A stretch of 6,832 nucleotides of DNA from Bacteroidales bacterium. Its GTDB lineage: Bacteria > Bacteroidota > Bacteroidia > Bacteroidales > VadinHA17. Under the pieces are notes generated by a model. The model did no database searches and was not told the origin of the DNA. It saw only the letters and a list, made by a program, of their open reading frames with translations. The stretch lies in contig DOZA01000115.1 of assembly GCA_003518245.1 (NCBI GenBank), positions 1-6,832 on the forward strand. The letters run 5' to 3'. Both the position numbers and the translations under genes were made by a program. Of the stretch, positions 1-6,812 are shown piece by piece. How positions within the stretch are numbered: the first letter of the stretch is position 1; each line of letters opens with the position of its first letter.

Positions 1-1346
1 CTCAAATCCGTAAGGCTTAACCCCCTGTTACCTGATGCCTTACGTGCAAGGTCCAAAGCATCATCTTCGTTTTCGGCTACTACATAATCTGTCGGGCTGT
101 AATACCATGCAGGTATTCGATGTCCCCACCAGAGCTGGCGGCTTATGCACCAGTCACGTACATTCTCCATCCAGTGCCTGTAAACATTTTTAAACTTTGG
201 CGGGTAAATATTAATCTCTGAATCGGTTATTGCCCTGAGTGCCGGTTTTGATAGTTCCTCCATTTTAAGAAACCATTGCATAGACAGCTTTGGTTCGATA
301 ACCGAATTTGTACGCTCCGAACGCCCTATCTTGTTCCTGTAATTCTCAACTTTCTCAAGCAATCCCTGCTGTTTGAGTAAATCAACCGACTGTTCCCTGG
401 CTATAAACCTATCGGATCCTATAAATTTACCTGCCGCACTGCTTAATGTGCCATCATCATTGAAGATATCTATTGGCTCAAGACCATGTCTCTGTCCAAT
501 CTCATAATCATTTATATCATGTGCAGGTGTAATTTTAAGACATCCTGTACCGAACTCCATATCTACATAACTATCAGATATAACAGGCACTACCCTGTCA
601 ACCATGGGAACAATGACTTTCCTGCCAACCAGGTTACTGTACCTTTTATCGGAAGGATTGACGCATACTGCAGTATCACCAAGTATTGTTTCGGGTCTGG
701 TAGTGGCTATCGTTATATGATCGTTTGATCCTTCTATTTTATACTTCACATAGTATAGTTTTGACTCTTCTTCTGTGTATACTACTTCTTCATCTGAAAC
801 AGCAGTCATGGCTTCCGGATCCCAGTTCACCATTCTTACGCCCCTGTATATCAATCCTTTATTATAGAGGTTTACAAATACTTTTATGACTGAACTGTAT
901 CTCAGTTCATCCATGGTAAAAAGTGTCCTGTCCCAGTCGCATGAAGCACCCAGTCTTTTTAGCTGTTTGAGTATTATCCCTCCATGCTTTTCAGTCCACT
1001 TCCATGCATGAGCCAGGAACTCATCCCTGGACAGATCATTTTTATTTATGCCTTCATCCCTGAGCTTTGCAACAACTTTGGCCTCTGTGGCTATTGAAGC
1101 ATGATCGGTGCCTGGCACCCAGCAAACATTCTTCCCCAGCATCCTCTGCCTGCGGATAAGGACATCCTGCAGAGTATTGTTAAGCATATGTCCCATATGC
1201 AGTACACCTGTTACATTGGGTGGAGGGATAGTTATTATATATGGTTCACGCTCATCTGGCTCACTGCTGAAAAATCCCTGGTCCATCCAGTATTCATACC
1301 ATTTCGACTCCGAACTGGCAGGGTTATATTTTGAAGGTATATACAT
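1..1346 (-). CDS. valS: Valyl-tRNA synthetase, N-terminal half (partial, runs off the window start)
   Basis: This class Ia aminoacyl-tRNA synthetase charges tRNA-Val with valine in the cytoplasm and edits mischarged threonine. About 448 codons are visible of a family length near 870-900. The start at 1346 gives MYIPSKYNP, the usual Bacteroidota ValS opening, and an in-frame TGA lies 12 nt upstream. The [13 protein letters not shown] stretch (residues 41-53) contains the HIGH-class ATP-binding motif as HMGH (50-53). The CP1 editing domain is recognisable by TTRPET (215-220) and ITPAHD (272-277, with the conserved Asp277). The catalytic domain resumes with [16 protein letters not shown] near residue 399 onward. 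The KMSKS loop, anticodon-binding domain and C-terminal coiled coil would lie beyond the window. No frameshift is seen. It is divergent from the aminotransferase gene and seems to have its own promoter. Identification is from motifs and is very secure. Confidence 0.97.
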   Translation of the reverse strand, partial: MYIPSKYNPASSESKWYEYWMDQGFFSSEPDEREPYIITIPPPNVTGVLHMGHMLNNTLQDVLIRRQRMLGKNVCWVPGTDHASIATEAKVVAKLRDEGINKNDLSRDEFLAHAWKWTEKHGGIILKQLKRLGASCDWDRTLFTMDELRYSSVIKVFVNLYNKGLIYRGVRMVNWDPEAMTAVSDEEVVYTEEESKLYYVKYKIEGSNDHITIATTRPETILGDTAVCVNPSDKRYSNLVGRKVIVPMVDRVVPVISDSYVDMEFGTGCLKITPAHDINDYEIGQRHGLEPIDIFNDDGTLSSAAGKFIGSDRFIAREQSVDLLKQQGLLEKVENYRNKIGRSERTNSVIEPKLSMQWFLKMEELSKPALRAITDSEINIYPPKFKNVYRHWMENVRDWCISRQLWWGHRIPAWYYSPTDYVVAENEDDALDLARKASGNRGLSLTDL

Positions 1347-1373
1347 CTTGTCCAATAATCAGTTTATGAAGTG

Positions 1374-1381
1374 CAAAAATA
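1374..1381 (-). promoter_or_regulatory. Probable valS promoter -7 box (TATTTTTG)
   Basis: Read on the minus strand, these bases are TATTTTTG, an exact match to the Bacteroidota -7 consensus TAnnTTTG. A weak -33 candidate (TTTA, 1403-1406) lies 21 bp upstream. The expected transcription start is about 20 nt before the valS ATG. The match is visible; its function is inferred. Confidence 0.5.
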
Positions 1382-1451
1382 GGAATTATAATAATACTAC
1401 GTTAAAGATAAATTGATCTTTGGAACATTAAAGGACCTTGAATATATAATT

Positions 1452-1531
1452 ATGGAATGGTGGAACAATGGATTAATGGAATTATGGATTATTGACAATA
1501 AATACTACAATCCAACATTCCACAATTCCAT
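1452..1531. repeat. Intergenic TGGAA-rich repeat cluster: two direct copies and one inverted copy
   Basis: A 24-bp unit beginning ATGGAATGGTGGAAC (1452-1475) is followed at once by a shorter related copy (1476-1494). A complementary copy lies at 1508-1531 (CAATCCAACATTCC...). The outer arm matches the inverted copy at 19 of 24 positions, with a 32-nt loop. The inner copy matches at 16 of 19, with an 18-nt loop. Two alternative hairpins are therefore possible. The cluster lies between the valS promoter and the aminotransferase promoter and contains no gene. It may be a dispersed Bacteroidota intergenic repeat or a structured element; the sequence does not decide which. Confidence 0.55.
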
Positions 1532-1571
1532 TTAAATGTTATAAATCATTCCTTTTTAAAGAATGAAGGAT

Positions 1572-1579
1572 TAACTTTG
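1572..1579 (+). promoter_or_regulatory. Probable aminotransferase promoter -7 box (TAACTTTG)
   Basis: TAACTTTG matches TAnnTTTG exactly and lies 29 bp before the ATG at 1609, giving a leader of roughly 20-25 nt. The -33 region is poor: only a T-run at 1553-1557 is nearby, and no TTTG sits at the expected spacing. No clear Shine-Dalgarno sequence precedes the ATG, which is normal for this phylum. Confidence 0.5.
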
Positions 1580-1608
1580 TATTATTGTACACAAATAAAA
1601 CTTGAGCG

Positions 1609-2856
1609 ATGCCAAATATTTCAGAAAAAGGCAAGGCTATGCCTGCCTCCCCCATCAGGAAACTGGTACCATATTCCGAGGAAGCAAAAAGGAAAGGACG
1701 TAAGGTCTATCATCTTAATATAGGTCAACCTGATATCCCAACCCCCCAGGTAGCACTGGATGCACTAAAGAATATGCAGGAAAAAGTTATAGCATACAGC
1801 CACTCCGCCGGTAAAGAGTCGTACCGCAGGAAGCTTGCCGTATATTACCAGAAGCTGGGTATTAATATTGATCATACCGAGATTATAGTCACAACTGGTG
1901 GATCCGAAGCCGTACTCTTTGCCTTCATGAGTTGTCTGGACCCGGGTGATGAAGTTATAACCCCTGAACCTTTTTATGCAAACTATAATGGTTTTGCCAC
2001 TACAGCAGGTATTAAAATAGTGCCTGTAACATCCAAAATAGAAGATGATTTTGCGCTGCCTCCAATAAGTGAGATAGAGAAGAAGATAAGTAAAAGAACA
2101 AAAGGTATAATTATATGTAACCCTAATAATCCAACAGGCTATCTGTACCCGGAGAGCGAGATTCTTCAACTACGCGAGATAATACTTAAACATGACCTTT
2201 ACCTCTTCTCTGATGAGGTATACCGGGAGTTCTGTTATGATGGAGAAGAGCATTTCTCAGCCATGCATCTTAAAGGTGTAGAAGACAATGTGATACTTCT
2301 TGATTCAGTATCGAAAAGATATAGTGAGTGTGGTGTAAGAATAGGCGCCCTTATTACCAGGAACAAAGAGGTACTAAGTACAGCACTCAAGTTTGCACAG
2401 GCAAGACTCAGCCCCCCAGGTCTGGGTCAGATAGTCGGGGAAGCATCTATTGATACACCCCCTGAGTATTTTGATAATGTGTACAATGAGTATATAGCAA
2501 GGCGTAACTTTATGGTGGAAGCACTTAATAAAATGCCGGGTGTCTACTGCCCAAAACCAAGAGGTGCTTTTTATACCACTGTAAAACTTCCTGTTGATGA
2601 TACCGACAAATTCGCACAATGGCTTCTTGAAGAATTTGAATATAATAATCAAACTGTTATGCTTGCTCCAGCATCAGGTTTCTATTACACTCCGGGGCTT
2701 GGAAAAAATGAAGTCAGGATAGCATATGTGCTTAATACCGATGACCTTAAAAAAGCCATGGAAACACTGGCTGAAGCACTGAAAGTATACCCTGGAAGAA
2801 AATACGCAACATCAGGCATAAAAGAAGCTGAGGCTAAGGCTGAGGCTAAGGGATAA
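1609..2856 (+). CDS. PLP-dependent aminotransferase, class I/II (aspartate aminotransferase type)
   Basis: This is a cytoplasmic fold-type I pyridoxal-phosphate enzyme of 415 residues, moving an amino group between an amino acid and a 2-oxo acid. Visible family landmarks in order are GGSEA (97-101, phosphate-binding region), NPNNPTG (171-177, with the Asn that contacts the cofactor), SDEVY (201-205, with the Asp/Tyr pair that binds the PLP ring), SVSKRYS with the Schiff-base Lys236, and NEVRIAYV with Arg370, which normally binds the substrate alpha-carboxylate. The N-terminal part (SPIRKLVPYSEEAKRKG, NIGQPD) is also typical. Exact substrate preference (aspartate, aromatic or another) cannot be set from sequence, so no symbol is given. 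The last residues (EAEAKAEAKG) are a low-complexity tail from a 12-bp tandem repeat and lie past the normal fold. It has its own promoter and converges on the next gene. Confidence 0.93.
   Translation: MPNISEKGKAMPASPIRKLVPYSEEAKRKGRKVYHLNIGQPDIPTPQVALDALKNMQEKVIAYSHSAGKESYRRKLAVYYQKLGINIDHTEIIVTTGGSEAVLFAFMSCLDPGDEVITPEPFYANYNGFATTAGIKIVPVTSKIEDDFALPPISEIEKKISKRTKGIIICNPNNPTGYLYPESEILQLREIILKHDLYLFSDEVYREFCYDGEEHFSAMHLKGVEDNVILLDSVSKRYSECGVRIGALITRNKEVLSTALKFAQARLSPPGLGQIVGEASIDTPPEYFDNVYNEYIARRNFMVEALNKMPGVYCPKPRGAFYTTVKLPVDDTDKFAQWLLEEFEYNNQTVMLAPASGFYYTPGLGKNEVRIAYVLNTDDLKKAMETLAEALKVYPGRKYATSGIKEAEAKAEAKG
2827..2850 (+). repeat. 12-bp tandem duplication at the 3' end of the aminotransferase gene
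   Basis: GCTGAGGCTAAG is present twice in perfect tandem, encoding AEAK-AEAK just before the stop. Because 12 is a multiple of three, gain or loss of a unit keeps the frame and changes only the length of the charged C-terminal tail. Confidence 0.85.
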
Positions 2857-2870
2857 CAATACATACTCCC

Positions 2871-3221
2871 TTAAACTTCTAATGCACCGTCGCTATATTC
2901 TATTTTGGGTATTATAAATAGTATCCCAAGAAATGTCAGTGTAAATAATACAGTCTCAAGTGAGGGGTATTTATGGCAAATAACAAAATTTAGAAACTCA
3001 TCTACAATTAATTTAAAAGTATCTATTCTTATAACCAGGAATGAAAAAGTAAAAGATAAAATAACAGAAACATACAGAATTAAAATTCTTTTGCAGTTAT
3101 TCTTCCTGGTACCCGGTAAGCTTTCAAGCACTTTTTCCCTGAATTGATCACCCTCAAAGCCCGGGTCAATTTCCCTGAATTGATCCACAAGAAATATATC
3201 AAAATCTTCTTTACTCTCCAT
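2871..3221 (-). CDS. Small two-TM membrane protein, putative anti-sigma-type partner of the ECF sigma factor
   Basis: This 116-residue protein has a hydrophilic N-terminus of about 44 residues and two hydrophobic segments (about 45-66 and 88-106). Its ATG overlaps the end of the sigma-factor gene by 11 nt, so the two are probably translationally coupled, with a GGAGAG sequence spanning the junction. No zinc-finger HxxxCxxC anti-sigma motif is present. FREKVLESLPGTRK (residues 27-40) resembles the short segment just before the first membrane span in small sigma-linked Bacteroidota proteins (DUF5056-like), but this is from memory and is tentative. Position, size and topology suggest that it holds the sigma factor at the membrane; this is inference. 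The N-terminal DQFRE motif occurs twice (13-17, 25-29) because of a 36-nt-period duplication in the DNA. Confidence 0.75.
   Translation of the reverse strand: MESKEDFDIFLVDQFREIDPGFEGDQFREKVLESLPGTRKNNCKRILILYVSVILSFTFSFLVIRIDTFKLIVDEFLNFVICHKYPSLETVLFTLTFLGILFIIPKIEYSDGALEV
3134..3185 (-). repeat. Two exact 16-bp direct repeats, 36-bp period, inside the small membrane protein gene
   Basis: TTTCCCTGAATTGATC (plus-strand reading) occurs at 3134-3149 and again at 3170-3185. The 36-bp period is exactly 12 codons, so both copies encode DQFRE in the same frame. This looks like an internal duplication of a short N-terminal segment. Confidence 0.8.
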
Positions 3222-3729
3222 ATTTAAAATAATCTTTAAGTTTTAATTTTCCCCTCCTGATACATGATTTAACGGTACCAACAGGCATATGCATAATACT
3301 TGCAATTTCATTATGTACAAATCCCTTTTCATAATTTAATAGTATCGCTGTCCTCTCTTTAATATTTAATGTTTTTAATGCCCTCAGTATGTCAATACTG
3401 TTATCTATTGATTCTTCAATCTCGAGGGAGTCTTCACCCTTAATTTCATACCGGTTCTTCCTGACTTTACTGTAATCATTATGAACATTAATCACTATAC
3501 GATAAAGCCATGTTGAAAATTTAGCCCTGGCTTTATATTTTCGTATATGTTTAAATACCCTTATAAAAACCTCCTGCGACAGGTCGTCGGTTAATGCATG
3601 ATCACCTCCAGTTAATTTAAACAATAATCCCCTGACTTCGGCCTGGTGTATATCTATTAGTTTCCCAAATGCCTCATGATCACTAAGTAATACAATTTTA
3701 TTTATCAGGGTATTGTCGAGTTCCTGCAT
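3211..3729 (-). CDS. ECF-type RNA polymerase sigma factor (sigma-70 family)
   Basis: This 172-residue protein has the two-domain ECF layout. Region 2 (about 17-90) includes LTDDLSQEVFIRVFKHIRKY and FSTWLYRIVIN, the core-binding and -10-recognition helices. A short acidic linker (about 97-112) follows. Region 4 (about 115-168) includes LNIKERTAILLNYEKGF and the helix-turn-helix HNEIASIMHMPVGTVKSCIRRGK, which reads the -35 element. No C-terminal extension is present. It directs RNA polymerase to a specific promoter set, probably controlled by the adjacent membrane proteins. It starts 7 nt after the stop of the upstream DUF6249-like gene and overlaps the downstream small membrane protein gene by 11 nt, so the three very likely form one operon. 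Regulon and signal are unknown. Confidence 0.94.
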   Translation of the reverse strand: MQELDNTLINKIVLLSDHEAFGKLIDIHQAEVRGLLFKLTGGDHALTDDLSQEVFIRVFKHIRKYKARAKFSTWLYRIVINVHNDYSKVRKNRYEIKGEDSLEIEESIDNSIDILRALKTLNIKERTAILLNYEKGFVHNEIASIMHMPVGTVKSCIRRGKLKLKDYFKYGE

Positions 3730-3736
3730 ACAATAT

Positions 3737-4312
3737 TTAGTTGGTAATCCGGTAAGCTATATAATACCCAATACCAATAATTACAGGTATAAGACCAACA
3801 GCCCATATCCTGCTATCCTTTATCATTATTGCTAGAGCCACTGATACAGCAATTCCTGTAGAAACCATAATTATTGCCTTTTGGAAATCTGATCTTTTTT
3901 TAGATAAAGATAAGATTAATTCATTGGGTGTCTGTTGTCCTTTTGTCGCAAACTCTTTAATCATTGCATTAAAGCTCCGGTTTTTCCTCATATTAAAATA
4001 TAGGGGGAGTGATATCACCAGGATAATAAAAACAAGGATACTGATGATTACACAAATTAGAATACTCTTAACGAAATCCTCACTTGCGAATTGTTCATAG
4101 ATATATTTCCCCTGGCCAGTCACCCCTTGCAAATATTCAGGGTTATATTTCATCTCCTCCAGATCCTTAACCAGGCTAATTAATTCATCCTCTGATAATT
4201 TTTCAACAACATCTTTTGTAATATAGTTCGAAACAAGGGTGTCCTGGTTAACCTGGGCCAAACAGGTAATTCCTGTAATAAAAATAATAGTTAATAAAAT
4301 AAGTTTTTTCAT
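3737..4312 (-). CDS. Signal-peptide membrane protein resembling DUF6249, first gene of the sigma-factor operon
   Basis: This 191-residue protein begins with a clear signal peptide (MKKLILLTIIFITGITCLA, likely cut before Gln20). A predicted periplasmic segment of about 60 residues follows (20-80), then a membrane span (about 82-106), a basic cytoplasmic loop with FNAMIKEFATKGQQTPNELI (114-133), and two close membrane spans (about 145-163 and 169-188). The C-terminal part, a glycine-rich hairpin ending VIIGIGYYIAYRI after a loop with a ...KGQQTPNEL pattern, fits the DUF6249 proteins often found beside ECF sigma genes in Bacteroidota; that assignment is from memory. The periplasmic segment followed by membrane spans could be a sensor or modulator of the sigma factor, which is inference. 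No biochemical function is known to me. Confidence 0.8.
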   Translation of the reverse strand: MKKLILLTIIFITGITCLAQVNQDTLVSNYITKDVVEKLSEDELISLVKDLEEMKYNPEYLQGVTGQGKYIYEQFASEDFVKSILICVIISILVFIILVISLPLYFNMRKNRSFNAMIKEFATKGQQTPNELILSLSKKRSDFQKAIIMVSTGIAVSVALAIMIKDSRIWAVGLIPVIIGIGYYIAYRITN

Positions 4313-4511
4313 TTGTATAAGTTTTTATGATCCTTTTCCTTTTAGACTCCCACCGGACCAATTTTGGATTCATAGCCTCGATATTTTTAAACTTGATTAA
4401 GGATCAGGCTGAAAAAAACCTCATACTATCAACAGATTGATATATTTAAAAGATACATCTCATAATATATGGATATACAAAAGCTCCTTTGTCTGATCTC
4501 ACTTCTCTGTC

Positions 4512-5672
4512 TCATTCATAGAGCAGGTATTTCTGTCTTATTTCCTTAAATTCATCCAGGTCATCCTGCCATGTAGCCCTTATTTCATCTACCGACATTC
4601 CTGATATTATCTGTTCTTTCAAAGACTCACTTCCAGCCAGCAATGTTATATAAGAAGTAAAGAAATTATCCTTATCGGGAAAATCATTATACGCATCTAT
4701 CAGCCATTCTAACTGCAGTTCAGGCACAGGCACCATACCGTTCTCCATAGCATTTCGCAGGTCGGTGCCATAACATTTGATACCATTAAATCGTGGATCA
4801 GAGGCTCCTTCATTAGGCTTTGGGATAAAGCTAAAACCACTATCCGGCATATCAGGATGTCCGAAAAGCTGGAATGGTGTATCTGTTCCCCTGCCGCTAC
4901 TCATGACTGTACCTTCAAAAAAGCATAAACTGGGATACAGGTAAATGGAATTCATATCAGGCAGGTTAGGTGAAGGCTTAACGGGCAGGTGGTAATAAGT
5001 ATCATGGCTGTAGTTTTCACATTCAATAATGTGCAGGTGACATTTAAGGCCACCTTCCAGCCATCCTTCCCCGTTCAGCATAAGAGCGTATTCACCGACT
5101 GTCATACCATGCACAACAGGTATGGGTGTAAGCCCGACAAAAGATATGAAGGCGGTGTCAAGCACAGGGCCATCCACATAAAATCCATTAGGATTAGGAC
5201 GGTCCAGTATAATCATTTCAATATCGTTTTCAGCGCAGGCTTCCATAACATACTGCAGGGTAGATATATATGTATAAAACCGTGCCCCTACATCCTGGAT
5301 ATCATATATCATTATATCTATTCCCTCCATGTCGCCGGCTGATGGTTTCTTTTTCTTTCCGTATAGGCTAATTATTTCCATTTTATGAACAGGGTGTTCT
5401 TCATCAAGTATTTTTGATCCGGCATTACCAAGTCCCCAGAACCCATGCTCGGGGCCGAAAACCTTAACAATATCAGCACCCCTGGTCAGGAGGGTGTCAA
5501 CAAGATGAACATGACCGACCAGTGTCGTATGGTTTCCCACAAGCCCTATTCGTTTTCCTTTTATGAGATGTTCATACCTGTCAAACAGGTTGGCGGCAGG
5601 AATAACTTCATTTTCAGGTTTGCAGGATTGTATTATGAATAGCAATGAAATAAATACCATTATATGCTTCAT
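4512..5672 (-). CDS. NamZ-family (DUF1343, GH171) exo-beta-N-acetylmuramidase, predicted lipoprotein
   Basis: This 386-residue protein belongs to the family of Bacillus subtilis NamZ/YbbC, which removes terminal MurNAc from peptidoglycan fragments during cell-wall recycling. Family motifs in order are GLVGNHTT (43-50), FGPEHGFWG (72-80), SLYG (102-105), DIQDVGARFYTYI (124-136), LDRPNPNG (156-163), SFVG (177-180), HGMTVGE (188-194), PSPNLPD (233-239) and EGT...GRGTDTPFQ (253-268). The N-terminus is a lipoprotein signal, with FIIQSC and lipidated Cys17, so it probably acts on the periplasmic or outer-membrane side. I chose ATG at 5672. The longer reading from TTG at 5690 overlaps a consensus -7 box and would add six charged residues before the signal. 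It stands alone, with no murQ or nagZ nearby, 199 bp upstream of the sigma operon and just downstream of an insertion sequence. Confidence 0.9.
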   Translation of the reverse strand: MKHIMVFISLLFIIQSCKPENEVIPAANLFDRYEHLIKGKRIGLVGNHTTLVGHVHLVDTLLTRGADIVKVFGPEHGFWGLGNAGSKILDEEHPVHKMEIISLYGKKKKPSAGDMEGIDIMIYDIQDVGARFYTYISTLQYVMEACAENDIEMIILDRPNPNGFYVDGPVLDTAFISFVGLTPIPVVHGMTVGEYALMLNGEGWLEGGLKCHLHIIECENYSHDTYYHLPVKPSPNLPDMNSIYLYPSLCFFEGTVMSSGRGTDTPFQLFGHPDMPDSGFSFIPKPNEGASDPRFNGIKCYGTDLRNAMENGMVPVPELQLEWLIDAYNDFPDKDNFFTSYITLLAGSESLKEQIISGMSVDEIRATWQDDLDEFKEIRQKYLLYE

Positions 5673-5687
5673 TTTATGATTTTTTCT

Positions 5688-5695
5688 CAAAATTA
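5688..5695 (-). promoter_or_regulatory. Probable NamZ-family gene promoter -7 box (TAATTTTG)
   Basis: Read on the minus strand this is TAATTTTG, an exact TAnnTTTG match. An imperfect -33 candidate (TTTT, 5717-5720) lies 21 bp upstream. The implied transcription start is near 5682, leaving a leader of only about 10 nt before the ATG at 5672. This supports the shorter start over the TTG at 5690. Confidence 0.5.
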
Positions 5696-5748
5696 TAATT
5701 TTTATCAGAGTAAGCTAAAAGCGAATGTATCTGATTAAATATTTTAAA

Positions 5749-5768
5749 TTAACGTGAGTTCGACATAA
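5749..5768 (+). repeat. Left terminal inverted repeat of the IS982 element
   Basis: TTAACGTGAGTTCGACATAA is the exact reverse complement of the last 20 bases of the window. The match stops immediately inside (GAAGC here against TTTCA on the other end read inward). Confidence 0.93.
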
Positions 5769-5855
5769 GAAGCTATAATTATAAGCCATTAGTTATTAAC
5801 AATTTATGCTTGAAAAATGTTTATAACTATTTGATATTCAAGTAGATAATAAAAA

Positions 5856-5903
5856 GATTCTTCCTAAATTAGTAGTAGTACACTAACCAAAAAAGGAAGA
5901 ATC
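5856..5903 (+). promoter_or_regulatory. Stem-loop that buries the transposase ribosome binding site
   Basis: GATTCTTCCT (5856-5865) is perfectly complementary to AGGAAGAATC (5894-5903). A second, inner stem, TTAGT (5869-5873) with ACTAA (5882-5886), closes an 8-nt loop. The right outer arm contains the Shine-Dalgarno AAGGAAG (5893-5899) and ends one base before the transposase ATG at 5905. Any transcript starting upstream of 5856 would fold the RBS into a 10-bp stem. The pairing is seen directly; the regulatory role is inferred by analogy with other insertion sequences that block translation from read-through transcripts. Confidence 0.65.
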
Positions 5904-5904
5904 C

Positions 5905-6810
5905 ATGAAAAATCTTGAAAACGAACTTATTGAAATTTTCTGTCATGTCGATGATTTCAACAAAACATTTATCAAAGAGTTGCAAACACATCAATTAACT
6001 ACAGGGTCCAGGATACGGATAAAGCCTTGTACCATGAGCGAAAGCGAGGTAATGACCATTATTATTTTCTTCCATCTTATGCGTTACCGGGACTTTAAGC
6101 ATTATTATCTTTTTCATGTCTGTGAGCATATGAAGGTTGAGTTTCCTCACCTGGTATCCTATAACCGGTTCACTGAGCTATCACATTCTGTTCTTTTACC
6201 CCTAGCTGTATTCCTTAAGACCCAGTGCCTGGGTAAATGTACTGGTATATCCTTTGTCGATTCTACTCCACTCAGAGCTTGTCATATTAAGCGTGAGCAC
6301 TCCCACAAAGTTCTTAAAGGGCTTGCCACCAAGGGGCACTGCAGCATAGGATGGTTCTTTGGACTGAAGATGCATTTTATCATCAACGACAAGGGAGAGA
6401 TTCTTGATTTTGTTCTTACTCCCGGGAATGTTGATGACAGAGATCCTCTTTCCGGAACCAACCTGCTGGCCAAGATTTATGGGAAGCTTTTTGGAGACAA
6501 AGGATATATCTCCCGGGATCTCTTTGAAAAACTTTTCATAGACGGCATTCACTTAATTACCAAATTGAGAAAGAACATGAAAAACAGTCTAATGCACATG
6601 TCCGATAAACTCATACTCCGAAAACGTGCATTAATAGAGACTGTGTTGGATGAACTAAAAAATATTTGTCAGATCGAACATACCCGCCATAGAAGTCAGG
6701 AAGGGTTCATTGTCAATCTGATTTCCGGATTGATTGCGTACTCGTATTTGCCAAAAAAACCTTCACTGAACTTGGAAATAATCGATCAATCATTGGCAAT
6801 AGCTTGTTGA
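5905..6810 (+). CDS. IS982-family DDE transposase
   Basis: This 301-residue transposase, which cuts and joins the element ends, has the usual family length. The N-terminal part carries MSESEVMTIIIFFHLM (44-59) and FPHLVSYNRF (80-89), typical of IS982. The RNase-H-like catalytic core supplies the DDE triad: Asp119 in GISFVDSTPL, Asp198 in LFGDKGYIS and Glu245 in RKRALIETV. The D-to-E spacing of 46 residues fits the family. Other signature stretches are GWFFGLKMHFIINDKGEI (149-166), LTPGNVDDRDP (171-181), LITKLRKNMKN (217-227) and IEHTRHRS (257-264). The frame is uninterrupted and all catalytic residues are present, so it may still be active. The start has a good AAGGAAG Shine-Dalgarno sequence 5 nt upstream, unlike the host genes, but it is held in a hairpin. 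No clear promoter is seen inside the element. Confidence 0.96.
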   Translation: MKNLENELIEIFCHVDDFNKTFIKELQTHQLTTGSRIRIKPCTMSESEVMTIIIFFHLMRYRDFKHYYLFHVCEHMKVEFPHLVSYNRFTELSHSVLLPLAVFLKTQCLGKCTGISFVDSTPLRACHIKREHSHKVLKGLATKGHCSIGWFFGLKMHFIINDKGEILDFVLTPGNVDDRDPLSGTNLLAKIYGKLFGDKGYISRDLFEKLFIDGIHLITKLRKNMKNSLMHMSDKLILRKRALIETVLDELKNICQIEHTRHRSQEGFIVNLISGLIAYSYLPKKPSLNLEIIDQSLAIAC

Positions 6811-6812
6811 AA

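Noticed and set aside
486..1416. Plus-strand open frames at 486-728, 1101-1334 and 1108-1416
   Set aside because: They lie opposite or across the start of valS, show no protein-family features and have cysteine- and tyrosine-rich composition typical of antisense frames.
1765..2652. Minus-strand open frames at 1765-2169 and 2374-2652
   Set aside because: They are entirely antisense to the well-supported aminotransferase gene and have no recognisable motifs.
2857..2870. Bidirectional terminator between the convergent aminotransferase and small membrane protein genes
   Set aside because: The 14-bp gap and its flanks contain no hairpin worth calling.
2905..3147. Plus-strand open frame of 80 codons
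   Set aside because: Antisense to the two-TM protein, which is better supported by its overlap with the sigma-factor gene and by its membrane topology.
4478..4492. Short CAAAAGCTCCTTTG near-palindrome downstream of the NamZ-family gene as a terminator
   Set aside because: The stem is only about 4 bp with a 3-nt loop and no convincing U-tract, too weak to call.
4989..5642. Plus-strand open frames at 4989-5342 and 5445-5642
   Set aside because: They are antisense to the NamZ-family gene, whose motifs cover this whole region.
5769..5855. Promoter for the transposase around ACTATTTG (5826-5833)
   Set aside because: It misses the TA of the TAnnTTTG consensus and has no clear -33 partner, so it is not listed as a feature.
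6202..6552. Minus-strand open frames inside the transposase gene (6202-6552, 6282-6473)
   Set aside because: Antisense to conserved catalytic motifs of the IS982 transposase; no independent support.
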